DNA of 64,000 nt from Sciurus carolinensis. Its lineage: Eukaryota; Chordata; Mammalia; Rodentia; Sciuridae. The stretch is taken from positions 90,996,738-91,060,737 of the forward strand of contig NC_062214.1 of assembly GCF_902686445.1 (NCBI RefSeq), written 5' to 3'. Position 1 is the first letter of the stretch, and the number at the start of each line of letters is the position of its first letter. The notes beneath the pieces were generated by a model. It did not search any database. It saw only the letters and a program-made list of their open reading frames with translations, and was not told the origin of the DNA. The position numbers and the translations under genes were made by a program. Shown one piece after another: positions 1 to 12,112 of the stretch.

Positions 1-210
1 TTGGTCTTTTAACTGTTGATTGGTGTGATCATTTAATGCCTGCATTTGCTCTTTCATCTCCACCTTCAATGCCTGCATTTGCTCTTTCATCTCCTCATTA
101 GCTTCCCTGATCGTTTTAATTACGTACATTCTGAACTCCCTTTCTGACATTTCTTCTGCTGTGCTGTCATTGGGTTTTATTGATGTAGTATCTAGGTTTG
201 TTTGGGGCAT
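1..210 (-). mobile_element. L1 ORF1 start (partial, antisense to HERC1)
   Basis: Reading the minus strand from ATG at 210-208 gives an open frame of 70 codons to the window edge: MPQTNLDTTS..., then FRMYVIKTIREANEEM and a coiled-coil heptad/hendecad stretch. This is the N-terminal layout of LINE-1 ORF1p, the RNA-binding trimeric chaperone of retrotransposition. An 11-residue unit (EMKEQMQAL plus two) is tandemly repeated. The element continues outside the window. Confidence 0.75.
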
Positions 211-908
211 TTTCTTCCCTTGTTTTCTCATATTGGTCAGTTGTCAGTGGGACCCTGAGATATTGCAGTTATCCGCTATTGGCTTATAGTGTCCCGGTAG
301 ATTTCCAGTGTATCACCTCCCAGCCTTCAGTAGCCTGATGTCTTGGAGGAATCTGATAAAGCAGCTCATCAGAAGAAAACTGCCCCTAGCCCCCTACTGG
401 TTCCACGTTTTGGAACTGGCTCTGTGCGGAAATGCTCTCACTGTGGGCCTGCGCCGTGCAGCTGGCCGTGTGGGAGGAGCCCACTGCCGGAGTGTGGAAG
501 GCTACCTTGGGAAGACTCTAGCTGCCCTGCCCGGCTCCAATAAGCCACCTCTATCTGGGCCTGCCACCCGGGCCGAGCTTTACCCAGTGGGCAGACTCAC
601 CCGTGGCTCTATTTCAGTCCGAGTCTCTCAATGCCTCCCCTTCTTAACTCCTGGGTTCTGGAGCGACTGGGGGTGCAGTCTCCCTCTAGGCCGCCATAGT
701 GGATCGCCCCGTGAAGAGAGCCTGCAGCCGGAGTGGGCAGAGCCGCCTGAAGAGGTCTCTGGCTGCCCTGCCCTAATCCCAGAGGCTGCTTGCAGATCGA
801 GGCTCTCTGCTGGTTCGTTGCCGGAGTACGCTGCGCTGCAGTGGCTCCGGGACTCGGAGCTTGTTCTGGTCAGAAAGGCTCTCACTAGCGGGCCAGTTCC
901 GTTCCGAG
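211..908 (-). mobile_element. L1 5'UTR-like GC-rich sequence
   Basis: Directly upstream of the antisense ORF1 start; strikingly GC-rich and CpG-containing compared with its AT-rich surroundings. This is what an L1 5'UTR/promoter looks like. Open frames on both strands here (for example 308-973 +) are by-products of GC content. The outer border is inferred from where the composition changes. Confidence 0.6.
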
Positions 909-1032
909 AACCTGAGGCTGACTTTGAATTCACGATCCTCCTGCCTCAGCCACCTGAGCCCCTGGGATTATAGGCATGTGCCTGCCTGCCTCAGCTTCTT
1001 GATGCTGAGATTACAGGCCACCATGCCCAGGG
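909..1032 (-). mobile_element. B1-like (7SL-derived) SINE fragment with internal duplication
   Basis: The minus strand reads as the 7SL-type 'cctgtaatccca...gctgaggcagg' body. The segment around 'gattataggcatgtgcc' recurs about 45 bases later as 'gagattacaggccacc', so the end of the element is duplicated. Confidence 0.65.
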
Positions 1033-1834
1033 AGGAACTAGGTTTTCTGATCTAGCGTGTGTGACCCTAAATTTTCCTTCAGTTCCATGTTCTTTGTTCT
1101 TTTAAGCAGATTTTATGAGATTGTTTAGCACTCAGTACCCCTTAACCCTTTTCTCCAAACTCATGGATAGTCAGGGAAAGCAAAATTAACTAGGTGAAAC
1201 CAGTGATACAAACTAAAAAGGCGAGAAGATGATCAAAATAGAGGGTAAATAGAACACTTCTATATTAAAATAATCAGAATGGTTTGGTTTGTTTGAGGAA
1301 CAGGCTAACCAGGCCTAGGATAATCAATTTTACAATTCCTTTAAAGTTTTTGAACTTTTACATGTGTGCATCAACTCTTCCTCTGATTGTTTGTTGGTGA
1401 TAAAGAGGGGCAAAGTATGATGATAGATTGACAATATTTGCCCAGTAGACAAAATATTTGCTTGCTTTTGTCTGCCAGCAATAACATTGAAAAAGTGAGC
1501 CAGTCACTTGTTCTCTCACTTGTAGGAGCCCATTATGTGCCAGCCAGTGGTATGAATATGTTTCTGATTAATTCACCAGGCAGATAAGCAGCAAAGCTGA
1601 GGTTATCATACGATTTAATTATTTTTTGAGAGACAGAAATTCCTTATGTCTTAAAAATCTAACTCCCAACTATTCATCACCTTGTATTTAATTACATTAG
1701 TCATTGCTACCTTAAAAATTCTTTTACATATTTTTCACTATGGATTTTGTAATAAGAATCAATGACTTGAAGTCAGAAAGATGCTCACTTATTTGATGTA
1801 TAGTCACAAGCAAATCTCAGTCTTCCCTTGAGCA
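1033..1834. other. Intronic sequence without recognised feature
   Basis: AT-rich single-copy-looking sequence. No exon with acceptable splice sites, no SINE, no RNA gene seen. Confidence 0.5.
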
Positions 1835-1848
1835 TTACCTGCTTTTTT

Positions 1849-1944
1849 CTTCTTTTTTTTTTTTTTTGGTGGTGCTGGGGATCGAACCCAGGGCCTTGTG
1901 CTTGCAAGGCAAGCACTCTACTGACTGAGCTATCTCCCCAGCCC
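1849..1944 (-). mobile_element. ID-type tRNA-derived SINE, young
   Basis: Antisense tRNA-Ala-like body (B box ggatcgaaccc, A box gagctatctcccc) with a T-rich run at its left end. A perfect 14-base TSD (ttacctgctttttt, 1835-1848 and 1945-1958) marks the insertion. Confidence 0.9.
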
Positions 1945-2501
1945 TTACCTGCTTTTTTATAAGAGGGAAAATAATGTCTCCTTTGCCTACAAATGATCAT
2001 ATAAGATGATTATTTGAATTGAAATTTTGTATAAACTATCAAGGACCATTTACCTGTTTAGGTGCTAAATCATAAACAGGAAATCCATTACACTGAATTC
2101 TAATGAACTTTAAATAATTTGCTATATAGAATAGTTATATCATGAATACAGTAAGTCATATTTAGAAAAAAAGTGAGAGAGATAGAAATACTTTTAAATT
2201 TTAAGAGGGTTCTTTTTACCATTATATTTATTGACCATGAGGGTGAAGATCAACATTTGCTTTTCCCTTAGTCTATCTCAGTCCCCTCAGTCCTCTTCAG
2301 TGCTAACTTACCACCATACTAAGTATCATTTTATATTTAAAGATAGTGTATATTTTTTATGCAGAATAATCTGATCCATAAATATAAGATAAGCATTCTT
2401 AATTTGGTGCTCAACTGAAGGAACACTATAAGAGAATTTCAACTATGAGGGCCTTACTAAATATCTATACCATATTATACTTTATGAGTGATTTAGATTT
2501 T

Positions 2502-2635
2502 CTTTTTTTTTAATATTTTTCAGTTGTCAGTGGACCTTTATTTTATTTATTTACTTATATACAATGCTGAGAATTGAACCCAGTGCCTCACACATGCTAG
2601 GCAAGTGCTTTACCACTGAGCTACAACTCCAGCCC
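2502..2635 (-). mobile_element. ID-type SINE with A-rich tail region
   Basis: Antisense copy of the ID subfamily whose 3' part reads 'ataaaataaaggtccactgac' on the sense strand; tRNA-like body at 2565-2635. Confidence 0.85.
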
Positions 2636-2987
2636 TAGATTTTCAGTGATGATTTTGATTATATATTATTTCACCTCCCTTGTCTTTAGTTCCTAATCTC
2701 TTTACTTTATTGGAATTTTGTTGTATTCTATACTTGTCTTCAGCAAGTTCTTTGGCAACTAGTGTAAGGCATATATGTTCTTCTTTTTTCTTGAAGAGGC
2801 TTACTCTCTCAGCAGAAGTCTTTCCTAAAACAATTATAGGACAAAAATAAAAACAAAACCCAAACTCCATGGCATAAAGATTAGAGTCTATGTGATCTTG
2901 TTAAAATCCATTGAAGAAAAAAAAAATATTCAGTTTGCTGATTGTTTTGATTTTGTTCATTTTGGGTTGCCAGATTGGCAGTCATTT

Positions 2988-4850
2988 TCTTTCTTTTTTT
3001 CTCTTCTTCTTTTTACATACTGCATTTTGATTCATTGTACACAAATGGGGTACAACGTTTCATTTCTATGGTTGTACACAATGTAGATTCACACCATTCA
3101 TGTAATCATGCATGTACATAGGGTAATAATGTCTGTCTCAGTCCACTATCTTTCCTTCCCCACCCCTCCTGCCCCATTTCTATCTACACAATCCAAAGTT
3201 CCTCTATTCTTCTCTTACCCCCTCTGCCACCCCACCCCCTTTATGTATCATCATCCACTTATCAGAGAAAACATTCAGCTTTTGGTTTTTTGGGATTGGC
3301 TTATTTCACTTAGCATAATATTCTCCAACTCCATCTATTTACCAGCAAGTGCCATAATTTTATTTTTTTTAATGACTGAGGAGTATTCCAGTGTGTATAC
3401 ACACCACAGTTTCTTTATCCATTCATCAATAGAAGGGCATCTAGGTTGGTGAATCTAGCTATTGTGAATTGAGCAGCTATGAACATTGATGTGGCTGGGT
3501 TACTGTAGTATGCTGATTTTAAGTTCTCTGAGTATAAACTGAGGAGTGGGATAGTTGGGTCAAATGGTGGGTCCATTCCAAGTTTTCTGAGGAATCTCCA
3601 TACTGCTTTCTGGAGTGGCTGCGCCAATTTGCAACTCCATCAGCAATGTATGAGTGTGCCTTTTTCCCCACATTCATGCCAACACTTATTGTTGCTTGTG
3701 TTCTTGGTAATAGCCATTCTATTTGGAGTTAGATGAAATCTCAGGGTGGTTTTAATTTGCATTTCTCTAATCACTAGAGATGATGAGCACTTTTTCATAT
3801 ATTTGTTGATCAACTGTATATCTTCTTCTGTGAAGTGTCTACCCAGTTCCTTAGCCCATTTATTGATTGGGTTCTTTGTATTTTTGGTGTAAAGTTTTTT
3901 AAATTCTTTATGAATTTTGGAGATTAGTGCTCTATCTGAAGTGTGTATGGAAAAGGTTTTCTCCCACTCTGTAGACTCTCTTTTCACATTATTGTTTCCT
4001 TTGCTGAAAAAAAGTTTTTTAGTTTGAATCTATCCCGTTCATTCATTCTTGCTTTTATTTCTTGTGCTCTGGTGATCTTGTTAAGGAAGTCTGGTCCTAA
4101 GCCAACATGATGGAGATTCGGGCCTGCTTTTTCTTCTGTTTGATGAAGGGACTCAGGTCTAATTCCTAAATCCTCGATCCATTTTGAGTTGAGTTTTGTA
4201 CAGTGTGAGAGATAGGGGTTTAAATTCATTTTACTGCATATGGATTTCTAGTTTTGCCAGCACCATTTGTTGAAGAGGCTATCTTTTCTCCATTGTATGT
4301 TTTTGGCACCTTTGTCTAGTATGAGGTAACTGTATTTATGTTGGTTTGTCTCTGTGTCTTCTATCCTGTACCATTGGTCTACCTGTCTATTTTGGTGCCA
4401 GTACCATGCCGATTTTGTTACTATTGCTCTATAGTAGAGTTTAAGGTCTGGTATTGTGATACCTTCTGCTTAACTCTTCCTGCTAAGGATTGCTTTGACT
4501 ATTCTGGGTCTTTTGTTCTTCCAGAAGAATTTCATGATTGCTTTCTCTCTTCTATGAGGAATGTCATTGGAATTTTAATTGGAATTGCGTTAAATTTGTG
4601 TAGTGCCTTTGGAAGTATGGCCATTTTGATAATATTAATTCTGCCTATCCAAGAACACAGGAGATCTTTCCATCTTCTAAGATTTTCTTTAATTTCTTTC
4701 TTTAGTGTTCTGTAGTTTTCATTGTAGAGGTCTTTCATGTCTTTTGGTAGATTGATTCCCAAGCTTTTTTTTTTTTTTTTTTTTAGGCTATTGTGAATGG
4801 AATCATTTTATTTTCTTCTTTCTTATGCAATCCTTTGTTTGCCCAGGTGT
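2988..4850 (-). mobile_element. L1 3' half: ORF2 C-terminal region and 3'UTR, antisense
   Basis: Minus-strand translation gives broken L1 ORF2 C-terminal pieces in several frames (4762-4532, 4229-3984, 3987-3640, 3627-3415), with VWRFLRKLGMDPPFDPTIPL and MFIAAQFTIA as signatures. The 3'UTR lies at 2988-3400. Inactive through frameshifts. A 20-T run near 4768 interrupts the ORF2 side. Confidence 0.88.
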
Positions 4851-5409
4851 TTTAAATCAGTCAGTGGCTATTTTGGTATTAATTAATAAAAATGAAGATG
4901 TTCAAAGGGAACTATGTCAACTACTGCTTCACATGACCTTCTTTTAAAAAATTAAAATTATCATAACAGTGGGGTAGGGTATTTTTTAAACTGAATTCTA
5001 GACATTAGTTGTGTGATTTATCCATATATGATCACACCTTGGTCTAATCTTGGTCTCAACTGCAGAGTAGAAACATGTAAAGGAGAAGTTTTAAGGTAGT
5101 ATTTACAAAGTTGCTGAGGTCAGATAAATATAACAAAATACAAGTAAATCAGTAATAACTTCAGAATCTTTCAGATCTTTTCATTTTTTTCTATGACTAA
5201 TTTTTTTTCCAGCCTAGCTCCCTGTCCACCTGTGCAGTGATTTCTGTGATCATCCTTAAAATGATCAAGGCAGTGAATATTATTCTAGTATCTGAAAGTT
5301 GTTAGTATCAAAGTATACTCGTTTGATATGACATTTAGTTCTAAACAATTTATGTTGACAGACTAATTGTCTCAAGAACTTACATGCAGTGTATTTCTGT
5401 TTTTTTCAG
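4851..5409. other. Intronic sequence before exon 1
   Basis: No repeat or exon recognised up to the acceptor of the first visible HERC1 exon. Confidence 0.5.
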
Positions 5410-5554
5410 GTCTATGCTTGGGGCTGTGGGGCTTGTCTAGGTTGTGGTTCTTCAGAAGCTACTGCCTTGAGACCCAAACTTATTGAAGAACTAGCTGCCA
5501 CAAGAATAGTTGACATTTCTATTGGAGACAGTCATTGTTTGGCTCTTTCTCATG
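5410..5554 (+). CDS. HERC1: HERC1 exon 1 of window: RCC1-like domain 1 blade
   Basis: Starts in phase 0 after the acceptor ttttttcag with VYAWGCGACLG and ends SHCLALSH plus one base (donor G|GTAAAT). VYAWG is the RCC1 blade core strand, and DSHCLALS is the typical blade-closing segment. The next intron is only 98 bases. An upstream ATG at 5389 is intronic and not a start. Confidence 0.95.
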
Positions 5555-5652
5555 GTAAATTGATTTGTTTTAAAGAAATAGTATTAGTAATTATCTTTCT
5601 TAAATATATTGCATTTAAGTTCGAATTTTGTTTTATTTTGTTTTGTTTTCAG

Positions 5653-5824
5653 ATAATGAAGTTTATGCCTGGGGTAATAACTCAATGGGGCAGTGTGGCC
5701 AAGGAAATTCCACAGGTCCTATTACTAAACCAAAGAAAGTGAGCGGCTTAGATGGCATAGCTATTCAGCAGATCTCTGCTGGAACATCACATAGCCTGGC
5801 ATGGACTGCTCTCCCTAGAGACAG
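5653..5824 (+). CDS. HERC1: HERC1 exon 2: last RCC1-like blades of RLD1
   Basis: Phase 1 start; the split codon gives D, then NEVYAWGNNSMGQCGQGN, a canonical RCC1 repeat with Gly-rich turns. GTSHSLAW follows near the C-terminal border of the propeller. Ends in AG (two bases) before the donor GTAAGG. Confidence 0.95.
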
Positions 5825-6055
5825 GTAAGGTGTTTATGTTTTAAAAATTCTTATGTTTTAATAACAGTAGAAACACCAGTAAAAACAGAAATAACTGTAC
5901 TTTGTTCATAAAGTGTCCTTCTGAACATTTCTAGAATTGGTTTAGAAATGACATCTAGATTTCATTTGAATATTGAGGTTACATATGTTTTGTAAGCAAG
6001 AAGTTATAACCTGTATCTAAGATAGTTTCTTAATTGAATTGTTTTCTTCTTTTTG

Positions 6056-6234
6056 TCCTCCTGCCCACTACTTGGGTTTGAATCCAGAGGTGCTCTACCA
6101 TTGAGCTAAATCCTTAGTCCCTTTGACTTTTTTATTTTGAGACAGAGTCTTAATAAGTTGCCAAGGTTGGCCTCAAACTTGTGGGGTCCCCAGTCACTGG
6201 GCTTACAGGTATGCACCACTATACCCAGCTAATT
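6056..6234 (-). mobile_element. B1-ID dimeric SINE (B1-dID/MEN type), diverged
   Basis: ID half at 6062-6120 (gaatccagaggtgctctacc) followed by B1 half to 6234 (gggcttacaggtatgcacc), antisense. Confidence 0.75.
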
Positions 6235-7019
6235 TAATTGTCTTCTAAACATTTTGAATTTCCTGTCTCTCTCTAGATTATGATTTAAAAAATTAAATAT
6301 GAAGATAAAATTGAATAATTAAGATCAGTACTAGGCTTTATGGATTTAAAACGGTTGTTTAACCTTAGTACCTTTATCTGGTTGGTAAAAAACAAAACAA
6401 AACAAAAAAAACCCTATCCTCCACCCAAACAATGGCAATACTTATTTTAAGTTAAGGAAGCTATTTTTTGCAGAAATTTAACTTTTTTCTAAAGTGAAAA
6501 TCATATATTTTAAATTAATTGGTGATTTTTAGCCAATAGTAGGAGATTGAATTTTAAGGAATGGTTTATTTCAGATACTTGTGGGTATGTCTGGACTGAT
6601 TTACAACTTAGAATGTATTTTGTATTCTAGACCTTGATTCTATAAAATGTATAGATGCCTAGAACCAGAATTTAGTAGATCATGTGATTCATCCCTCTGC
6701 TTTCAAATGAATGTGTATCCAAACCTTCCAGCACATGCCGTTATGTTTCTTCTTAAAGAAGGCAAATTCTTGGTTTTTGTCAGTTGTTAAAAAGAGTGGT
6801 TTTACTGTACTAATTTTGGGGAACTTAAAAAAGCCACTTTCCTAATATAAAACACAGAAAATAAAAATAAACTCTGGCTGTAAGGTTAGAATGCACAGAA
6901 GGTTTTCTGTGTATCTTATTGAAATCTCTCAGCCTTACCATGTTTTGATTTTTGTTTTATATCTTGTGTGGAAATTTCCTTTTGAGGTTCATTCATGATT
7001 TTCTTATGCTTCCTTATAG

Positions 7020-7154
7020 ACAAGTTGTTGCATGGCATCGACCTTATTGTGTAGATCTTGAAGAGAGTACCTTCTCACACCTGCGTTCATTTCTTGAGAG
7101 ATACTGTGATAAAATAAACAGTGAGATTCCCCCTCTTCCTTTCCCTTCATCAAG
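7020..7154 (+). CDS. HERC1: HERC1 exon 3: linker after RLD1
   Basis: Phase 2 in and out. Encodes QVVAWHRPYCVDLEESTFSH through PPLPFPSS. Acceptor tccttatag, donor AAG|GTATGT. This is the point where the RLD1 propeller passes into the long helical region. No catalytic motif is visible. Confidence 0.93.
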
Positions 7155-7343
7155 GTATGTTATAAATAGCTTTGTATTTTATATTTGTGTGTTACATTCT
7201 GAAATATGACTTTCTTGTTTTTCCATAAATTTATATGAAACTTCATTATAAGCTGGAAAAGAGATAAACTTATACTTCTTAATAGCTTGTAGGTTTTAAA
7301 GCTTATCCATAATTTCACAAAACATATTTTAAAAATTTCTATT

Positions 7344-7476
7344 AGGAGGCTAGGTGGTAGAGTGCTTGCCTTGCATGTGTGAGGCACTGGGTTTGATCCT
7401 TGGCATCATATGAAAAAAAAAAAAGATAAATAAAATAAAGGTATTGTGTCCATGTACAACTAAAACTGATTAAAAA
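7344..7476 (+). mobile_element. ID-type SINE
   Basis: Sense ID body 'ggtggtagagtgcttgcctt', A-run, then the 'ataaataaaataaaggt' tail. Lies in the intron between exons 3 and 4. Confidence 0.85.
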
Positions 7477-7502
7477 GTTTTTTCTGTTGATTCTGAGTTC
7501 AC

Positions 7503-7710
7503 TTTTTTTTTTGGTACCAGGGATTGAACTCATGGGTGCTTAACCACTGATCTAAATCTTTAACCATTTTTTATATTTTATTTAGAGACAGGGTCTTGCA
7601 AATTAGCTTTGGGTCTCACAAGCCTTGCGGAGGCTGGTCTTGAACTTGTGATCTTCCTGCCTCCGCCTCCTCAGCTGCTGTGATTACAGGCATGAGTCAC
7701 TGTGCCTGGC
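7503..7710 (-). mobile_element. B1-ID dimeric SINE
   Basis: Poly-T, antisense ID half, then antisense B1 half ending gtgcctggc. Its right end is 95 bases before exon 4. Confidence 0.85.
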
Positions 7711-7805
7711 AAGTTGACAAAATTTTGAAAGAGAAAAAAATGTTACCTCCACTGGATAACACATTTTTCAGTTCCAAACATTTATAGCAGTTTATTTGGT
7801 TTCAG

Positions 7806-7971
7806 GGAACACCACAGTTTCCTCAAGCTGTGCCTGAAGCTGCTTTCTAATCACCTTGCTCTTGCACTTGCGGGAGGGGTAGCTACCAGCATTCTTGGGA
7901 GACAAGCAGGTCCTCTTCGAAATTTGCTCTTCAGACTGATGGATTCAACAGTTCCAGATGAAATCCAAGAG
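7806..7971 (+). CDS. HERC1: HERC1 exon 4: helical region
   Basis: Phase 2 to 0. Leu/Ala-rich helices (LKLCLKLLSNHLALALAGG) ending STVPDEIQE, donor GAG|GTAAGA. Followed by an 8.9 kb intron, the longest gap between exons in the window, filled with L1 and SINE copies. Confidence 0.94.
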
Positions 7972-8090
7972 GTAAGAGAATAAGACTTGTGAATTTGTAA
8001 CTCAAGCCACATCTTTTCTGGAAATTTTAGGTATATGATATATTCAGTTGTGTAATGGACAACTTCAATTGCATGTTTTTCTTTTTCTCC

Positions 8091-8186
8091 TATTTTTTTT
8101 TTTTTTTTTGGCGGTACTGGGGATCGAACTCAGGGCCTTGTGCTTGCAAGGCAAGCACTCTGCCAGCTGAGGTGTCTCCCCAGCCC
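8091..8186 (-). mobile_element. ID-type SINE, young, with TSD
   Basis: Antisense tRNA-like body with a T-run at its left end; TSD ctcctatttt at 8087-8096 and 8186-8195. Confidence 0.9.
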
Positions 8187-8684
8187 TCCTATTTTCTTGA
8201 TGGGAGTAGATATTTTGGTTAACTCATTCTTTAACACAGGGCAGGTGCCATCTCGGAGAAACCATTCAGTCTTTCCTTTCCCACATGGTTGAGTTTCTCT
8301 CATTTAGGTTCTCCTCTTATCACATTTTATTATAGTTACCTATTTATAAGCATCTTCACACAAGCTGAATCTTTGAGGGTAAGGACCAGTTTTATTTATT
8401 TTTATATTCTTAGCACCTAGACATGGCTTATTCAATTGTGGTAACTGAATAAGTGGACTGGGTCATCCAATAGAGCCCCAGAAAGAGTCGTGATAAAAGT
8501 TGGTTTAAGGAGGAATAAGTGGATACAAAAGAACAATGATTATACATAAAGAGAGATGGTCTGAAAAAACTTATTTGGTATTATGATACAGTATTAATTT
8601 TGGAAAGCTGAAAAAAACATTTTTATAATAGTAAACAGAAAATAAAATAAACTGCACATTTCTCAACTTCAAGACTTACTACTT

Positions 8685-10375
8685 TTTCTCTACAGTAATT
8701 AAGAGTGATACTGAAAAAAGAATAGATCAATGGAATAGAATAAGAGTCCAGAAATAAACTCATGTTTGTCCTTGATTTTCTGTAAGACTTCCAAGAAAAT
8801 TCAGTGAGAAAGAGAAAAATATCTTCACCAAATGGTGTTGGGATATTACCCACATGCAAAGAAATGAAACTGCACTTTATCTCACATCATATACAGAAGA
8901 TTAACTCAAAGCATATCAAAGACAAATTATACGATCCAGAAGTATAAAAATCACGGACAAAAATGTAGGTATAAATCTTTATGGCCTTGGTTTAGGCATT
9001 AATTTCTTAGTATACCAAAAATACAAGCAACCAAAGGGGGAAAAAGAGATTGGACTTCTTCAGAGTTGAAAATATTGTGCTTTAAAGGACACTATCAATA
9101 AAATGAAAAGATGACTCACAGAATGGGAGAAATATTTCAAAATCAGACATCTGATGAAGTTCTAGTTTCTAGAATATATGAAGAATTCTTACAACTGAAA
9201 GACAGAGACAAAAACCCTCATTTTAAAAATGAGCAAAGAATCTTAGGTTTTTTTTTTTTTGGAGAAAATATACAATTAGCCAGGAAACACACAAAAAAGT
9301 ATTCACCATCATGAGTTATTAGTTAAATGTAATGAAAACCACAGTGAGATACTCTTTATACTCATTAAATAACTAGAACCAAAAAGACTGACAATAGTAA
9401 ATGTTTGGGGTGGTAGAGATATTAGAACGTTTGTATATTGCTGATGGGGATGTCAAACCATGCATTGCTTTGGAAAACAGTCAAATGGTTCCTTAAATAG
9501 TTAAACATAGAGTAACCATATGATCCAGTGATTCCACTACAATGTCTATACCCTAGAGAATTGAAAACATTATCCACACAAACACTCTGATGCAAATACT
9601 CACAGAAGCATTATTCGTGGTAGCTAAAAAGTTGGAACCACACAAGTGTCCATCAGCTGATGAATGGGTGAACAAAAGGTGGTATATCTATACAATGTAA
9701 TACTACTGTTCAGCCATAAAACAGAATGAATAGACAAAGGGGAATGAAGGGATGGTGGGGAGGAATAGGAAAGACAGTGGAATGATTCTGACATAACTTT
9801 CCTATATATACATATGAATACACTACAGTGATTCTCTACCTCATGTACAACCACAAGACTGGTATCCTAATTAGAATAAGATGTATACCATGTTTGTATA
9901 AATAAGCCAAATTATGCTCTGTTATATATAACTAAAAAGAAAAAAATATAATAACATAATGCTTTATATTTTGGAAAGCTAGAATTTGGAGTCCAGACCT
10001 ATTATTCTGTTAAAAAATATTATAAAAATTGTAAAATATTAAAAAATTATAAAAACAAAGAATCAGAATGAAGAACTGTGATATATGCTACATGACTGAA
10101 TCTTACAAACATGCTAAGTGAAATAAACCAGACACAGTAGTCTACATGTTCATATGATTCCGTAAATATGAAATTTGCAGAATAAGCAAATCTATAGAAA
10201 AAGAAAGTAGGTTGGTAGTTGTCAGAGGTTTGGAGAAGAGGAAAGTGGCACAGAGTTTCTTTTTGGAATGATGAAAATATTCCAAAATTAGTGATGTGTA
10301 CATAACTCTGGATATAGTAAAAGCCACTGAATTTTATGAAATAAAGTCAATTTATTAAACACAGAAAAATTAAAA
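8685..10375 (+). mobile_element. Old L1 (L1M-like) 3' part, sense
   Basis: Carries diagnostic old-L1 phrases such as 'acagaatgggagaaatattt' at 9119 and 'gtccatcagctgatgaatgg' near 9648. Many stops and frameshifts. A younger L1 3' end sits inside it (about 9730-10060). Confidence 0.82.
9730..10060 (+). mobile_element. Young L1 3'-end fragment nested in the old L1
   Basis: 9738-9945 matches the 3' end of the L1 at 16200-16430 (aggaataggaaagacagt; cataactttcctat). The old L1 text breaks at 9725 and resumes at about 10062, with 'cagaatgaa' on both sides as a possible TSD. Confidence 0.65.
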
Positions 10376-10794
10376 CCTTATTTTTCAACTAGAAGAATAT
10401 ATTCTCTGAAATAAGGGGGGGAGAGTTGATAAATAAGAACTGTGATAATTTAATACTTATCAGAAATAGGATAGCATAAGATTTTTTAAATGTTAAAAGT
10501 TCTGGACTGAAACAAGGAAAAGTAGACTTTAAAAAATTAAAATTACCTGTTTATTCCTTAGATCTCCTTGGTAGCCATTCCGTCCTCAGAGATTACTTAG
10601 AGATGCTTTGTCCCAGGATGTTATCCCAGGATGTTGTTTATATTTATGGCTATTTCTGTTCTTCTTTACTTATCCCTGAAACTTCTAACAATTTATCTGT
10701 TTATAACAACTACTATTAACTATTCTTTCATGTGTGCTTTCCCATTTTTTTCCTTGAACCCTTTGTGAATTTCCTTCTTTCTTTTTTAGCTTTG

Positions 10795-10915
10795 TTTTAT
10801 TTATTTATCTATCTATCTATTTATTTATTTATTTATGCATGCTGTGGATTGAACCTAAGATCTTGTGCATGCTAGGCAAGTACCCTACCCTACTGCTGAG
10901 TCATATCCCTAGCCC
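10795..10915 (-). mobile_element. ID-type SINE with TTTA/TCTA tail expansion
   Basis: Antisense ID body at 10840-10915; its tail has become an imperfect (TTTA/TCTA)n repeat at 10797-10836. Confidence 0.8.
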
Positions 10916-11189
10916 TAATTTTTTATTTGAACCAATTGTAGACTTAATAAAAAGTTGCATAAGTAATGGTTTATATATACATATATTACCCAACTTTGCC
11001 TAATATTAATTTCTTACATAGCCATGGTATAATTATCAAGATCAAGAAATTAGTACTGGTTTAATACTATTACCTAAACTAAACTTTTTAGAAATTCCAT
11101 TTGTTTTCATTAATGTCCCTGTGGTCGTAGGATATTTTCTAGGATCCCATATTGCATTTAATTGTTGTTTCTCCTTAGCTTTTTCTTTT

Positions 11190-11329
11190 CTTTTTTTTTT
11201 TTAAATATTTTTAGCTGTAGATGTACATAATACCTTTATTATATTTATTTATGTGTGGTGCTGAGTATCGAACCCAGTGCCTCATACATGCTAGGCAAGT
11301 GCTCTACCACTGAACCACAACCCCAGCCC
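11190..11329 (-). mobile_element. ID-type SINE
   Basis: Poly-T, 'tagctgtagatgtacata' tail and antisense tRNA-like body ending caaccccagcccc. Confidence 0.87.
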
Positions 11330-12112
11330 CTCTCCTTAGCTTCTTAGTAGCAATTTCTCAGTCTTCTTCTCTTTCTTTTCTTCCAAAGACATAGACAGAG
11401 GTTTATTTAGGAAAGCAGACACATATTCAAGGGACAGTGGGGGCAATCTCAAGAGAAAGATGCCTTTAGAGTAAAACAAGGAATTCACATTCAAGGGAGA
11501 ATACTGACCATCTCCAGAGGAAGAGACAGCCTCCTTTATTGACCTTGGTACTTCATGACTGCTGACCAGTTATTTTATTGGATATCTCTCTGTTATTGTC
11601 TTATGATTGAATCAATTTTTTATATTTTGGGTGAGAATACCACTGAAATGGTGTGTCCTTGGTACATCATCATATAGGGTTCATATTGATATCTCTTTTT
11701 ACTGGCAATGTTACCCTTAACCTTGGGTAAGGTAGCTTCTGCTGGATTTCTATATCCATTAGCTTCTGAAAGATGGTCAATAAGAAAACACATTAAGAAT
11801 ATTCTCACCCTTAAGTGTTTGAGAATAGAAAATATTTATGAATAGTCAAATTCTACATTAGAAATCAAGTTCCTATAAAAATTGTGAAGACAGCTTGGTT
11901 TTCTTCTAGCTTTAAGTATTACTTAGAAAATTAGTGCTGTCCAAATTGTTTCTTAATTATGTAAGTTAGTTTTCCTCTCTGGATGATTTAGCAAGTTCCA
12001 CTTCTCCTTTGTGTTCTCACATTGCAAATGGTAAGAACTGATATGGGTCTGACTTTATGCATTGTGGTAGATATCCTTTAGATGGGAAATTCATAGCCTT
12101 CAATTTATTGTT
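11330..12112. other. Intronic sequence without recognised feature
   Basis: No exon, SINE or RNA gene seen; a minus frame at 11808-11620 has no family resemblance. Confidence 0.45.

Noticed and set aside
308..973. 221-codon open frame on + (and overlapping frames on -)
   Set aside because: Lies in GC-rich L1 5'UTR-like sequence and a B1 fragment; no family resemblance, no splice context.
1849..1944. tRNA-like A and B boxes here and in many other places
   Set aside because: All are ID-type SINE bodies with A-tails and TSDs; the acceptor-stem structure of a real tRNA gene is missing.
3415..4762. Several minus-strand open frames
   Set aside because: Pieces of a decayed L1 ORF2, not host genes.
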